Positions 7,917 through 15,837 are shown, counted from the stretch's first letter. The stretch is DNA of 40,117 nt from JBPCOI01 sp051000395 (GCA_051000395.1 JBPCOI010000085.1:1-40117), one strand, 5' to 3'. Made by a program: numbers and translations. Notes: generated by a model from the sequence alone, not told the origin.

Positions 7917-8308
7917 TGCGGCTCGTCGACGACGTGCATCGCCGCCTCCTCGGCGCTGGCGGCATAGCCGGCGCGCCCGACGTCCGACGCGATCTCGTCG
8001 GGCTCGGTGTCCGGACGCGCGCCCTCGTCGGGAGCGACGAGACGGCCCGCCCGCGGGTCCGCATCACCGTGCCAGATGTCGTCCTCGCCGACCTCCGGCT
8101 GCTCCTCGGCCAGGCGCCGGTCGAGGCTCTCGCCGGCGCGCTGCTCGTCGGCGGTGGTGCCGAAGCGCGTGGCCTTCGGTTCGCGGTCCGGCGGCGAGTA
8201 GCCCGCGTCCAGCGGGTCCTCGGTGTTGTCGCCGGTCAGCGATTCGGACGGGTCGACCTGGTCGTTTCCCTGGAAGCCCGCGTCGTGGAGGTCGTCTGAG
8301 TCAGCCAT
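7913..8308 (-). CDS. DUF5709 protein, in frame with the upstream MFS gene
   Basis: A 131-residue acidic protein from ATG 8308. The stretches D-P-L-D-A-G-Y-S-P-P-D-R-E-P (31-44), G-T-T-A-D-E-Q-R-A-G-E-S-L-D-R-R-L-A-E-E (50-69) and the C-terminal acidic region match DUF5709, a family I know from actinobacteria. No catalytic residues or membrane segments are visible and its role is unknown. GGGGAAAG lies 9 nt before the ATG, which supports independent initiation. However, the upstream MFS reading frame runs into it without any stop, so a fused product is also possible (see the MFS entry). Confidence 0.75.
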   Translation of the reverse strand: MADSDDLHDAGFQGNDQVDPSESLTGDNTEDPLDAGYSPPDREPKATRFGTTADEQRAGESLDRRLAEEQPEVGEDDIWHGDADPRAGRLVAPDEGARPDTEPDEIASDVGRAGYAASAEEAAMHVVDEPQ

Positions 8309-9616
8309 GCATGCCAGCTTTCCCCGATGACCGCGGCGGCAACCATCGGTATCAGGGCGTCCGGCAGAGCCCGCCGTCACCGGCGCGTGCGCGTCGTAGC
8401 ACCAGAACGGGCGCACGAGGAACCCGGCGACCGCGACCACGACCACGCACGCCAGGCCGCCGGCGACCCACGAGAACTGCGGCGAGGACACCGCCGCAGT
8501 CGCGCCAGCGCGCACGTCCCCGAGTCGCGGACCACCCGCGACTACCGCGATGAACACCCCCTGCATCCGCCCGCGCATCTCGTCCGGGGCGTAGGTCTGC
8601 AGGATCGTCTGGCGGTACACCGCGCTGACGAGGTCCGCCGCACCGGCCAGCGCGAGCAGCGCGACGACCAGCCACAGCTGGTGCGCCAGGCCGGCCAGGG
8701 CGACGGCGGTGCCCCAGCCGACGATCGCGATCACCAGCGCGCGCCCCTGGCGGCGCACCCGTCCGATCCAGCCGCTGGACACACCGGCCAGTACCGCGCC
8801 GATCGCGATGGCCGCGTACAGCGGTCCGACCGTGCCGTGGAAGTGCGCGTCGGCGACAGCCGGGAACAGCGAGCGGGGCATCGCCAGCACCATCGCAGCG
8901 ATGTCGACAAGGAAGCTCATCACCAGCACCGGGCGGACGGCGATGAACCTCAGGCCCTGGCCCACTACCCGCAGGTTGGGACGCGTGAGGGTGCCGTCCG
9001 GCGGGAGGTCGGGCAGCCGGAGTGCCGAGTACAGCGCGGCGGTGAACAGGATCGCGTCGATCGCGTAGGCGTAGGCGAAGCCGTGGTTCAGGTCGACCAG
9101 GACCCCGGCGATCAGTGGGCCCGCCACCTGCCCGACGTTGCTGACGGTGAAGTTCAGCGTGTTCGCGGCGGGCACCAACTCGACGTCGACGATGCGCGGG
9201 ATGATCGCGCCGCGCGCCGAGGACGCGACCGCGAACATTCCCGACTGCACGGCGACGAGCCCGAGGATCAGACCGACGTTGCGCAGATCCAGCAGCGTCT
9301 GCGCCAGCAGCGCCAGCGTGACGGCCCAGCTGCCGATCGAGGACCACAGGTACAGCCGTCCCCGGTCGACGGCGTCGGCGATCGCGCCGCCGTAGAGGCC
9401 GAAGACGACGATGGGCACCAGGCCCGCCAGCCCGACGAAGCCGACGTAGAGCGTCGAACGCGTGAGCGCGTACACCTGCACAGGGACGGCTACCTGGGTC
9501 AGCATCGAGCCGATGAACGAGGTGCCCTGACCGAGCAGCAATCGGCGGTAGGGCGCTACCGCGAGCGGCCGGGTGTCCACGGCATGGCGCCCGAGCAGCC
9601 CGCCGGCCCTGCTCAC
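7913..9616 (-). CDS. MFS exporter whose frame runs into a DUF5709 domain
   Basis: Residues 1-405 form a 12-helix major facilitator transporter of the EntS/multidrug type, with the A-D-A-V-D-R-G-R motif between helices 2 and 3 (motif A region) and the R-G-A-I-I-P-R-I-V stretch. Its natural end should be near F-L-V-R-P-F-W-C-Y-D-A-H-A-P. Instead the frame continues through about 34 unremarkable codons (A-G-S-A-G-R-P-D-T-D-G) into the DUF5709 protein, to a total of 567 residues. The MFS stop codon has apparently been lost, or the genome encodes a genuine fusion. The start is the GTG at 9616. Export substrate is unknown. Confidence 0.75.
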   Translation of the reverse strand: MSRAGGLLGRHAVDTRPLAVAPYRRLLLGQGTSFIGSMLTQVAVPVQVYALTRSTLYVGFVGLAGLVPIVVFGLYGGAIADAVDRGRLYLWSSIGSWAVTLALLAQTLLDLRNVGLILGLVAVQSGMFAVASSARGAIIPRIVDVELVPAANTLNFTVSNVGQVAGPLIAGVLVDLNHGFAYAYAIDAILFTAALYSALRLPDLPPDGTLTRPNLRVVGQGLRFIAVRPVLVMSFLVDIAAMVLAMPRSLFPAVADAHFHGTVGPLYAAIAIGAVLAGVSSGWIGRVRRQGRALVIAIVGWGTAVALAGLAHQLWLVVALLALAGAADLVSAVYRQTILQTYAPDEMRGRMQGVFIAVVAGGPRLGDVRAGATAAVSSPQFSWVAGGLACVVVVAVAGFLVRPFWCYDAHAPVTAGSAGRPDTDGCRRGHRGKLACMADSDDLHDAGFQGNDQVDPSESLTGDNTEDPLDAGYSPPDREPKATRFGTTADEQRAGESLDRRLAEEQPEVGEDDIWHGDADPRAGRLVAPDEGARPDTEPDEIASDVGRAGYAASAEEAAMHVVDEPQ

Positions 9617-9628
9617 CGTCCCGTCCTA

Positions 9629-9678
9629 CGATCTTGATGCTGTGGTGAGGGCATAGGGGCACAGGGGCATCAAGATCG
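9629..9678 (-). terminator. 12-bp inverted repeat after pdxH (terminator-like)
   Basis: CGATCTTGATGC (9629-9640) and GCATCAAGATCG (9667-9678) are perfectly complementary, with a 26-nt loop holding near-repeats of GGGCATAG. It begins 10 bp after the pdxH stop and ends 13 bp before the MFS start. It may end pdxH transcription or regulate the MFS gene. The arm matches the 38.07 kb repeats in 11 of 12 bases. Confidence 0.45.
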
Positions 9679-9687
9679 CGGGCGGGC

Positions 9688-10329
9688 TCACGGGGCCAGG
9701 CGCTCGATCAGCCACCCGGCACCGTCGCGGCGGTAGCGCAGCCGATCGTGCAGGCGATCGGGACGTCCCTGCCAGAACTCCACGGATTCCGGCGCGATCC
9801 GGTAGCCACCCCAGTGCGGTGGGGTCGGCACGTCGCGCCCCGCGAAGCGGCGCGTCATCTCCTCGCTCGCCTCCTCCAGCACGGACCGCGACGCGAGCAC
9901 CGCCGACTGAGGTGAGGCCCAAGCGCCAAGCTGCGACCCCCGTGGCCGGGACTCGAAGTATCGCTCCGTCTCGGCACGCTCGAGCTTCGCGACCGGACCG
10001 CGAAGGCGTACCTGCCGCTCCTGGGCAACCCAGGCGAAGACGGCGGCGGCGTACGGGCGCGCCTCGATCTCCTGCCCCTTCGCGGATTCGTAGTTGGTGT
10101 AGAACACGACGCCGCGCGCGTCGAAGCCCTTCGCGAGCACGGTGCGTACCGCCGGGTTCCCGTCCAGGCCGGTCGTCGCGACCTGCATGGCGTTGACCTC
10201 GAGGCTGCCGAGTTCGGCGTGCGCCTCGTCGAACCAGGCGCCGAAGAGCTCCAGCCAGCCCGGCGGAGCGGTGGCCTCGTCCAACCAGCCACGGACATAG
10301 CCGCGCCGCATCCCCGCCGGATCGTTCAC
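9688..10329 (-). CDS. pdxH: Pyridoxamine 5'-phosphate oxidase
   Basis: A 213-residue FMN-dependent oxidase that converts pyridoxine or pyridoxamine 5'-phosphate to pyridoxal 5'-phosphate, the last step of PLP salvage and of the DXP route. Family landmarks: R62-T-V-L-A-K-G-F (FMN phosphate), F-Y-T-N-Y-E-S-A-K-G (76-85), R-Q-V-R-L-R-G (105-111), S-R-P-R-G-S-Q-L-G-A-W-A-S (127-139) and the C-terminal F-W-Q-G-R-P-D-R-L-H-D-R (185-196). The length matches the family. The GTG at 10329 is preceded at 6 nt by TGGAAT, suggesting a leaderless mRNA. It is divergent from citA. PLP is used by the nearby SerC, though no operon links them. Confidence 0.95.
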   Translation of the reverse strand: MNDPAGMRRGYVRGWLDEATAPPGWLELFGAWFDEAHAELGSLEVNAMQVATTGLDGNPAVRTVLAKGFDARGVVFYTNYESAKGQEIEARPYAAAVFAWVAQERQVRLRGPVAKLERAETERYFESRPRGSQLGAWASPQSAVLASRSVLEEASEEMTRRFAGRDVPTPPHWGGYRIAPESVEFWQGRPDRLHDRLRYRRDGAGWLIERLAP

Positions 10330-10411
10330 GGCCCCATTCCACCATCTGCCCACGAGCCCGGCGCGAGCGAGCTTCGCTGCACCTGCCGCAACGCTCCCGC
10401 GGCGGCACGGG

Positions 10412-10422
10412 CAGAATGGGCG
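10412..10422 (+). promoter_or_regulatory. Probable citA -10 box
   Basis: CAGAAT at 10412-10417 followed by GGGC and a GTG at 10422 that is in frame with citA. The same CAGAATGG string is found just before the starts of the TrmH and antiporter genes. Either transcription begins here with a leader of about 75 nt, or citA is leaderless from 10422 with 25 extra N-terminal residues. Confidence 0.4.
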
Positions 10423-10496
10423 TGACGGACGCGATCCCCGCAGCGGGACTCCCACGCCCCGTGTACGCAGCGGAACTACCCGATCGGAGCATGTCC

Positions 10497-11603
10497 ATGA
10501 CGGCCGACTACAGCCCGGGTCTGGAAGGCGTCATCGCCTTCGAAACCGAGATCGCCGAGCCCGACAAGGACGGCGGCGCGCTGCGTTACCGCGGCGTGGA
10601 CATCGAGGATCTCGTCGGATCGGTGACCTTCGGCAACGTCTGGGCGCTGCTGGTCGACGGCAAGTTCGGCCCTGGCCTGCCGCCCGCCGAACCCTTCCCG
10701 ATCCCGGTGCACACCGGCGACGTGCGCGTCGACGTGCAGGCCGCGCTGGCCATGCTCTCGCCGGTATGGGGCTACCGTCCGCTGCTCGACATCAGCGACG
10801 AGGAGGCCCGCGAGCAGTTGGCCCGCGCAGCGGTCATGGCGCTGTCCTACGTCGCGCAGTCCGCGCGCGGACTGGCCAACCCTGCCGTCCCGCAGTCGCG
10901 CATCGACCAGTGCTCCACGATCGTCGAGCGGATGATGGTGCGCTGGCGCGGCGAGCCCGACCCCGCCCACGTCCGCGTCGTCGATGCGTACTTCGTTTCA
11001 GCCGCAGAGCACGGCATGAACGCCTCCACCTTCACCTCGCGCGTCATCGCCTCGACCGGCGCCGACGTCGCGGCCTGCATGTCCGGTGCGATCGGCGCGA
11101 TGAGCGGGCCGCTGCACGGCGGAGCCCCGGCGCGGGTGCTGCCGATGATCGAGGAGGTCGAGAACAGCGGCGACGCCGGCAAGATCGTCAAGGGCATCCT
11201 CGACCGGCACGAGCGGCTCATGGGCTTCGGGCACCGGGTCTACCGCGCCGAGGACCCGCGGGCACGCGTGCTGCGCCGCACCTGCAAGGAACTCGGCGCG
11301 CCGCGCTACGACGCGGCCGACGCGCTCGAGCAGGCCGCACTGGCCGAGCTGCGCGAGCGGCGTCCGGACCGTCCCATCGAAACCAACGTCGAGTTCTGGG
11401 CCGCGGTCATCCTGGACTTCGCCGACGTCCCGCCACACATGATGCCGGCGATGTTCACCAGCGCGCGCACAGCCGGCTGGTCGGCGCACATCATGGAGCA
11501 GAAGAAAACCGGACGCCTGGTGCGCCCGTCCGCCCGCTACGTCGGACCCGAGCCGCGCAAGCCGTCCGAGGTCGACGGCTGGGGCGACATCAAGCACGCC
11601 TGA
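10497..11603 (+). CDS. citA: Citrate synthase, type CitA (actinobacterial citrate synthase 2)
   Basis: A 368-residue enzyme that condenses oxaloacetate and acetyl-CoA at the entry of the TCA cycle. The N-terminal P-G-L-E-G-V-I-A-F-E-T-E-I-A-E-P-D-K-D-G matches mycobacterial CitA closely, as I recall it. Active-site His are His207 (G-P-L-H-G-G-A) and His246 (G-F-G-H-R-V-Y). The position of the catalytic Asp appears to be Glu299 (T-N-V-E-F-W), which I believe the CitA subgroup shares. The ATG at 10497 has GGAG eight nt upstream; ATG 10491 and a leaderless GTG 10422 are alternatives. The gene is monocistronic, followed by a structured 235-bp gap. Confidence 0.93.
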   Translation: MTADYSPGLEGVIAFETEIAEPDKDGGALRYRGVDIEDLVGSVTFGNVWALLVDGKFGPGLPPAEPFPIPVHTGDVRVDVQAALAMLSPVWGYRPLLDISDEEAREQLARAAVMALSYVAQSARGLANPAVPQSRIDQCSTIVERMMVRWRGEPDPAHVRVVDAYFVSAAEHGMNASTFTSRVIASTGADVAACMSGAIGAMSGPLHGGAPARVLPMIEEVENSGDAGKIVKGILDRHERLMGFGHRVYRAEDPRARVLRRTCKELGAPRYDAADALEQAALAELRERRPDRPIETNVEFWAAVILDFADVPPHMMPAMFTSARTAGWSAHIMEQKKTGRLVRPSARYVGPEPRKPSEVDGWGDIKHA

Positions 11604-11608
11604 TCGAT

Positions 11609-11679
11609 CAGTTTTCGCGCCGCCCGCTCGGTTGGGACGGCCCAGAGCGAGCAGCCGGGTGCGAAAACCTGAGCGGGCG
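11609..11679 (+). terminator. Overlapping inverted repeats after citA (terminator or RNA switch)
   Basis: Two perfect complementarities interleave: GTTTTCGC (11611-11618) with GCGAAAAC (11661-11668), and CGCCCGCTC (11621-11629) with GAGCGGGCG (11671-11679). They cannot easily form together because only 2 nt separate the neighbouring arms, so they are alternative stems. It starts six bases after the citA stop. Confidence 0.4.
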
Positions 11680-11730
11680 ATGCGCCGTAATTAGCGAGGG
11701 TAATCGCGCGTTTGGCGGGAAAACATCCTG

Positions 11731-11761
11731 TTGACAGGACGGGGCGCGTGGGACGCATAAT
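11731..11761 (+). promoter_or_regulatory. Promoter of the secreted TIG-domain protein
   Basis: TTGACA (11731-11736) and CATAAT (11756-11761) are near-consensus hexamers, with a long 19-bp spacer. Transcription would start near 11768, giving a leader of about 70 nt. Confidence 0.5.
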
Positions 11762-11801
11762 GCGCCGCCGGGTCCACCCCGGAATCGTGATCGTTTGCTT
11801 G

Positions 11802-11818
11802 TCACCGCGCCGCGGTGA
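11802..11818. promoter_or_regulatory. 17-bp palindrome in the leader of the secreted protein gene
   Basis: TCACCGCG-C-CGCGGTGA is perfect with a one-base centre. It ends 10 bp before the GGGAGGG ribosome site. A repressor operator is more likely than an RNA hairpin, because the one-base loop is too tight without opening inner pairs. Confidence 0.4.
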
Positions 11819-11838
11819 TCCGGCAACGGGAGGGCGTA

Positions 11839-13545
11839 ATGATGACCATTTCACCGCATTCCGGACACCGTCAATCGGGCAGCCGCCGCAGGAATGCGCT
11901 GCTGGCACTGGCCGCCACCCTCGCGCTGACGCTGAGCGGGCTCGTCTCCCTCGCCGGAACCGCGTCGGCCGCGGGCGCCCGCAGCGCCGCCGCCTCGTGC
12001 TCGGCGAGCAGCACCCCCAGCCGCTCCGGCGGGTTCGGCGGCATCGTCCACCCGGTCAGCACCGGCTGCCACCACGTGCACGCAGCGACTGCGGCTCCGT
12101 ACAACGGCACTCCCCCGTTGCTCAACCACGGCGGGCCGGTGATGAGCACACCGAGCGTCAGCAACCAGGTGCTGGTGACGCCCATCTACTGGGCGCCGAG
12201 CGGCTTCAGCTTCGCCCCGAGCTACCAGACGATCATCAACACGTACCTGTCGAACCTGGCCGCCGACAGCGGGAAGACGACGAACGTCTTCGCGAGCCTG
12301 ACGCAATATGCCGGAAGCAACGGCGGCATCACCTACAAGATCGTCGCGGGAGCACCGATCGTCGACACGACGCAGTACCCGGCCTCCGGCTGCACCGTGA
12401 ACTCCGGCTCGGTCTACTCCGACGGCTCCGGCTATTCGGTCTGTCTGGACGACACCCAGATCCGGACCGAGACCACGAGCGTGCTGAACGCCCATGGCTT
12501 CCCCAGCGACTTCGGCCACCTGTACGTGATGTTCACGCCCAAGGGCGTGGAGTCCTGCTTCCAGGCGGGCAACCCCTCCGGCCAGCAGTGCAGCATCAAC
12601 CCGAGCCCGAGCGCGGCGTACTGCGCCTACCACAGCAGCTTCGGCTCGCCCTCGACGGTGTATGCCAACATGCCGTTCCCGATCTACCAGTCGGCCACCG
12701 GCTACTCCTGCACGGACGAGAACCTCGGCGGTGGCATCCAGTCGCCCAACGGCAACACCGACGCCGACGTGGAGATCAGCCCGCTCAGCCACGAGATGTC
12801 CGAGGCCATCACCGACCCGCAGCTCAACGCCTGGTACGACAGCAGCGGCAACGAGAACGGCGACGACTGCGCCTACATCTACGGCTCGCTGTCCGGCACC
12901 CCGGGGACGCTGTACAACCAGACGATCAACGGCGGCCACTACCTCACCCAGGAGGAGTTCAGCAACAACGACTACGTCGCCAACGTGAGCGGCTGCATCC
13001 AGCAGGAGGAAGCCGCGAGCGGCGTCCCGTCGATCACGGGCGTGTCGCCAAACTCCGGACCGACCGCGGGCGGCCAGACGGTGACCCTCACCGGTTCCAA
13101 CTTCACCGGCGCGACGGCGGTGAAGTTCGGCCCGACGCGGGGCACCTCGCTCACCGTGGTCAGCCCGAGCAAGATCACCGTGCACTCCCCGGCGCGTGCG
13201 GCCGGACTGGTCAACGTCCGGGTCACCACCCCGGGCGGCACGAGCGCGGCGGTGCCCGCCGACCACTACACCTTCACGGCCTCGGCCGCACCGTCGATCA
13301 CTTCGGTGTCGCCCAACTCCGGGCCGGTCAGCGGCGGGCAGGCAGTGACGATCATGGGCACCAACTTCGCCGGCACCACCGCGGTGAAGTTCAGCGCGAC
13401 ACCGGGGACGTCGGTCGTAGTCGTCTCCGCCACCAAGATCACGGTGACGACGCCGGCCCGCCCGGCCGGGCTCGTCAACGTGCGCGTCATCACCCCGAGC
13501 GGCACCAGTCCGGTGGTCACCGCCGACCACTACACGTTCGGGTAG
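11839..13545 (+). CDS. Secreted EXORDIUM/PHI-1-like protein with two C-terminal TIG domains
   Basis: A 568-residue secreted protein. Residues 1-44 form a signal peptide (S-R-R-R-N, hydrophobic core, A-S-A cleavage near 44/45). Residues about 85-390 resemble the plant EXORDIUM/phosphate-induced protein 1 family: V-T-P-I-Y-W, and H318-E-M-S-E-A-I-T-D-P followed by A-W-Y-D-S-S-G-N-E-N-G-D-D-C. Two TIG/IPT immunoglobulin-like domains follow at about 397-479 and 485-568, closely similar to each other. Eight or more Cys suggest disulfides. A role at the cell surface in binding or carbohydrate interaction is plausible but not shown. Start ATG 11839 or 11842; GGAGG lies 5 or 8 nt upstream. It has its own promoter and terminator. 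Confidence 0.8.
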   Translation: MMTISPHSGHRQSGSRRRNALLALAATLALTLSGLVSLAGTASAAGARSAAASCSASSTPSRSGGFGGIVHPVSTGCHHVHAATAAPYNGTPPLLNHGGPVMSTPSVSNQVLVTPIYWAPSGFSFAPSYQTIINTYLSNLAADSGKTTNVFASLTQYAGSNGGITYKIVAGAPIVDTTQYPASGCTVNSGSVYSDGSGYSVCLDDTQIRTETTSVLNAHGFPSDFGHLYVMFTPKGVESCFQAGNPSGQQCSINPSPSAAYCAYHSSFGSPSTVYANMPFPIYQSATGYSCTDENLGGGIQSPNGNTDADVEISPLSHEMSEAITDPQLNAWYDSSGNENGDDCAYIYGSLSGTPGTLYNQTINGGHYLTQEEFSNNDYVANVSGCIQQEEAASGVPSITGVSPNSGPTAGGQTVTLTGSNFTGATAVKFGPTRGTSLTVVSPSKITVHSPARAAGLVNVRVTTPGGTSAAVPADHYTFTASAAPSITSVSPNSGPVSGGQAVTIMGTNFAGTTAVKFSATPGTSVVVVSATKITVTTPARPAGLVNVRVITPSGTSPVVTADHYTFG

Positions 13546-13551
13546 CGGCAG

Positions 13552-13589
13552 ACCCGAGCCGCGCCGGCAGCACCCGGCGCGGTTCGGGT
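13552..13589 (+). terminator. Strong 16-bp stem-loop after the secreted protein gene
   Basis: Arms at 13552-13567 and 13574-13589 pair over 16 positions with a single G-U wobble; the loop is CAGCAC. It begins 6 bp after the stop codon. No T-tract follows, as is common for actinobacterial terminators. It also lies 14 bp before the serC start. Confidence 0.7.
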
Positions 13590-13603
13590 GGGAAGATCGC
13601 CGA

Positions 13604-14722
13604 GTGACCGCCCCGCTCACCATCCCCGGCAACCTCAAACCGCGCGACGGACGGTTCGGGTCCGGGCCGTCGAAGGTGCCGGCCGCCGCCGTCCGAGCCC
13701 TCGGCGAGACGGGCGCCTCGCTGCTCGGCACCAGCCACCGGCAGGCACCCGTCCGCTCGCTGGTCGGCCGGATCCGCGCCGGACTGGCCGACCTGCTGTC
13801 CCTGCCTCCCGGGTACGAGACGGTGCTCGGCAACGGCGGGGCGAGCGCGTTCTGGGACGCCGCCGCCTTCGGCCTGATCCGCCGCCGTGCGCAGCACCTG
13901 GTCTGCGGCGAGTTCTCGGCGAAGTTCGCGGCAGTCACGGCAGGCGCGCCGTTCCTGGCGGAGCCCTTGCTGCGGCGCGCGGAGTTCGGCAGCGCGCCGA
14001 GTGCTCAGGCCGTGACCGGCGTCGACGCCTACGCCTGGCCGCAGAACGAGACGTCCACCGGGGTGGCGTTACCGGTGACGCGCGTCGCCGGAGCCGACGA
14101 CGGTGCCCTGATGCTCATCGACGCCACCTCGGCGGCCGGCGGTATGGCCGTGGAGGTTTCCGAGAGTGACGTCTACTACTTCGCGCCGCAGAAGGCCCTT
14201 GCCGCCGAGGCGGGGCTGTGGCTGGCTGCCTTCTCACCCGCTGCGCTCGAACGCGCCGCTGCCCTCAAGGACGAGCGGTGGCTGCCGCCGTCGCTCGATC
14301 TAACGCTGGCGATCGCCAATTCCCGCAAGGACCAGACGAACAACACCCCCGCCATCGCCTCGCTATGGCTGCTGGCCCACCAACTCGACTGGCTGCTCGC
14401 CGCCGGCGGCCTGCGCTGGGCGGCCGCGCGCAGCGCCGACTCCGCCGGCCGGCTCTACGCGTGGGCCGAGAAATCGTCCTACGCCACGCCGTTCGTCACC
14501 GATCCGGCGGTGCGCAGTCCGGTCGTCGGCACCGTCGATTTCGTCGCGGACGTCGACGCCGCCGCCGTGGCCGCCACCCTGCGCGCGAACGGCATCCTCG
14601 ACACCGAGCCGTACCGCGCGCTGGGCCGCAACCAGCTGCGCGTCGGGATGTACCCGGCCGTGGATCCCGACGACGTCGAGGCGCTCACCGCCTGCGTCGA
14701 CTACGTCGTGGAGCACCTCTAG
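13604..14722 (+). CDS. serC: Phosphoserine aminotransferase
   Basis: A 372-residue PLP enzyme converting 3-phosphohydroxypyruvate and glutamate to phosphoserine in serine biosynthesis. Start F-G-S-G-P-S-K-V (18-25) is the phosphate-binding opening of SerC, G-T-S-H-R (42-46) follows, and Lys197 in Y-F-A-P-Q-K-A-L-A is the Schiff-base lysine. N-T-P (about 249-251) and the C-terminal R-V-G-M-Y-P complete the picture. The length fits the actinobacterial form. The GTG at 13604 lacks a ribosome site and begins right after the terminator hairpin, so the mRNA is probably leaderless. sepH follows by 52 bp; serC next to sepH is a frequent actinobacterial arrangement. Confidence 0.93.
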   Translation: MTAPLTIPGNLKPRDGRFGSGPSKVPAAAVRALGETGASLLGTSHRQAPVRSLVGRIRAGLADLLSLPPGYETVLGNGGASAFWDAAAFGLIRRRAQHLVCGEFSAKFAAVTAGAPFLAEPLLRRAEFGSAPSAQAVTGVDAYAWPQNETSTGVALPVTRVAGADDGALMLIDATSAAGGMAVEVSESDVYYFAPQKALAAEAGLWLAAFSPAALERAAALKDERWLPPSLDLTLAIANSRKDQTNNTPAIASLWLLAHQLDWLLAAGGLRWAAARSADSAGRLYAWAEKSSYATPFVTDPAVRSPVVGTVDFVADVDAAAVAATLRANGILDTEPYRALGRNQLRVGMYPAVDPDDVEALTACVDYVVEHL

Positions 14723-14762
14723 TCCCGGCGTGTTACTCCCGCCCAATCGCGGCTGGCGCGCC

Positions 14763-14768
14763 TATCGT
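14763..14768 (+). promoter_or_regulatory. Leaderless -10 box of sepH
   Basis: TATCGT sits 6 nt before the ATG at 14775, with no ribosome-binding site between them. Confidence 0.55.
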
Positions 14769-14774
14769 CAGGCC

Positions 14775-15836
14775 ATGCGACAGCTGCGCTTCGTGAAGCA
14801 GGGCGACGACGGCAACCACGTCGTGCTGGAGACGGCCGACGGCGGCGAGCAGTTCGTGCTGCTGATCGACACCGCCATGCGTGACGCAGCGCGCTCCGAC
14901 CTGCCGCGGCTGCATCCCTCCGTCCCCGAAGCCGAGCCGGCAATGGGTCCGCGCGAGATCCAGGTGCGGGTACGAGCCGGTGAGCCGCCGCAGCACCTCG
15001 CCGAGGAGAGCGGCATGAGCCTGGAGCGGGTGCTGCGCTTCGCCGGTCCCGTGCTCGATGAGCGCGGACGGATGGCTGACGAGGCCCGCCGGGCCCGGGC
15101 CCGCCGCAGCACCACCGACGGGCAGACCGTCGTGTTCGGCGAGGCCGTCGACGCCCGCTTCGCCGCGCACGGCATCGATCCGGCCGCAGTGCGGTGGGAC
15201 ACCCGCCGCCGCGAGGACGGCCAGTGGATCCTGACCGCGTTCTGGCACGGCGGCGACGCCGACCGCGCGGCCGAGTGGGTGTTCCACGTCAGCGCCCGCA
15301 ACGTCACGCCCGTCGACGACACCGCGGCCGACCTGCTCAGCGACCGTCCGATCAGGCCGATCGTCGCGGTCGAACCGCAGCGGCCCAACCTGTCCGCCGC
15401 GCCACCGCTCGTGCCCGGTGTGGTCGCCTTCCCGGCGATGCCCGGTGCGCACACCGGCCCGCTTCCCGTCCTCGACGACGTCTTCGACCAGGCGGCCTTC
15501 GCCGACGAGCAGCGCCGCACGTCGGCTGCGTCCGCCGGCGCGCCGGCTGCCTCCGGGGCGCCGGCCGCCTCCGGGGCATCGCCGGAGCCCTCGGCCGCTG
15601 CGGCTGCGCCGCCGCAGGTTGGCTACGACGCGCCACCGCTGCCGTTGCGGCTCAGCGAGCCGGTCGCGTCCGACGCGGCGGGCGCGACACCGGGCCGCAG
15701 CACCGATCGGCTGCCCAGGCTAAAGAACCTCGGCGTCAGCCAGAGCGAGAACGAGACCGACGAGCAGCGCGCTGCGCGCGCCAGGATCCCGTCCTGGGAT
15801 GACATCCTGCTCGGGGTGCGCCGCAAGAGCGACTGA
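14775..15836 (+). CDS. sepH: Septation protein SepH (DUF3071)
   Basis: A 353-residue actinobacterial cell-division protein. Residues 1-180 form the conserved DUF3071 domain: M-R-Q-L-R-F-V, a DNA-binding-like helix-turn-helix around E-I-Q-V-R-V-R-A-G-E-P-P-Q-H-L-A-E-E-S-G-M (57-77) and W-D-T-R-R-R-E-D-G-Q-W (about 138-148). In Streptomyces SepH stimulates FtsZ assembly at the septum. The middle 200-300 is an Ala/Pro/Ser-rich linker with G-A-P-A-A-S repeats, and the C-terminal region from about 320 (P-R-L-K-N-L-G ... I-P-S-W-D-D-I-L-L-G) is the conserved tail motif. The ATG at 14775 is chosen over one at 14730 because the family begins M-R-x-L. Confidence 0.93.
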   Translation: MRQLRFVKQGDDGNHVVLETADGGEQFVLLIDTAMRDAARSDLPRLHPSVPEAEPAMGPREIQVRVRAGEPPQHLAEESGMSLERVLRFAGPVLDERGRMADEARRARARRSTTDGQTVVFGEAVDARFAAHGIDPAAVRWDTRRREDGQWILTAFWHGGDADRAAEWVFHVSARNVTPVDDTAADLLSDRPIRPIVAVEPQRPNLSAAPPLVPGVVAFPAMPGAHTGPLPVLDDVFDQAAFADEQRRTSAASAGAPAASGAPAASGASPEPSAAAAAPPQVGYDAPPLPLRLSEPVASDAAGATPGRSTDRLPRLKNLGVSQSENETDEQRAARARIPSWDDILLGVRRKSD

Positions 15837-15837
15837 C

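Noticed and set aside
4143..7967. A 1274-codon open plus-strand frame
   Set aside because: It runs in the wrong frame through YihY and SDR and antisense to UbiA and the hydrolase; the translation is Arg/Ala-rich without any domain. GC-rich DNA makes such shadow frames common.
11851..13938. A 695-codon minus-strand frame opposite the secreted protein
   Set aside because: It crosses a strong terminator and the serC start, and has repetitive Arg/Ala/Gly content typical of a shadow.
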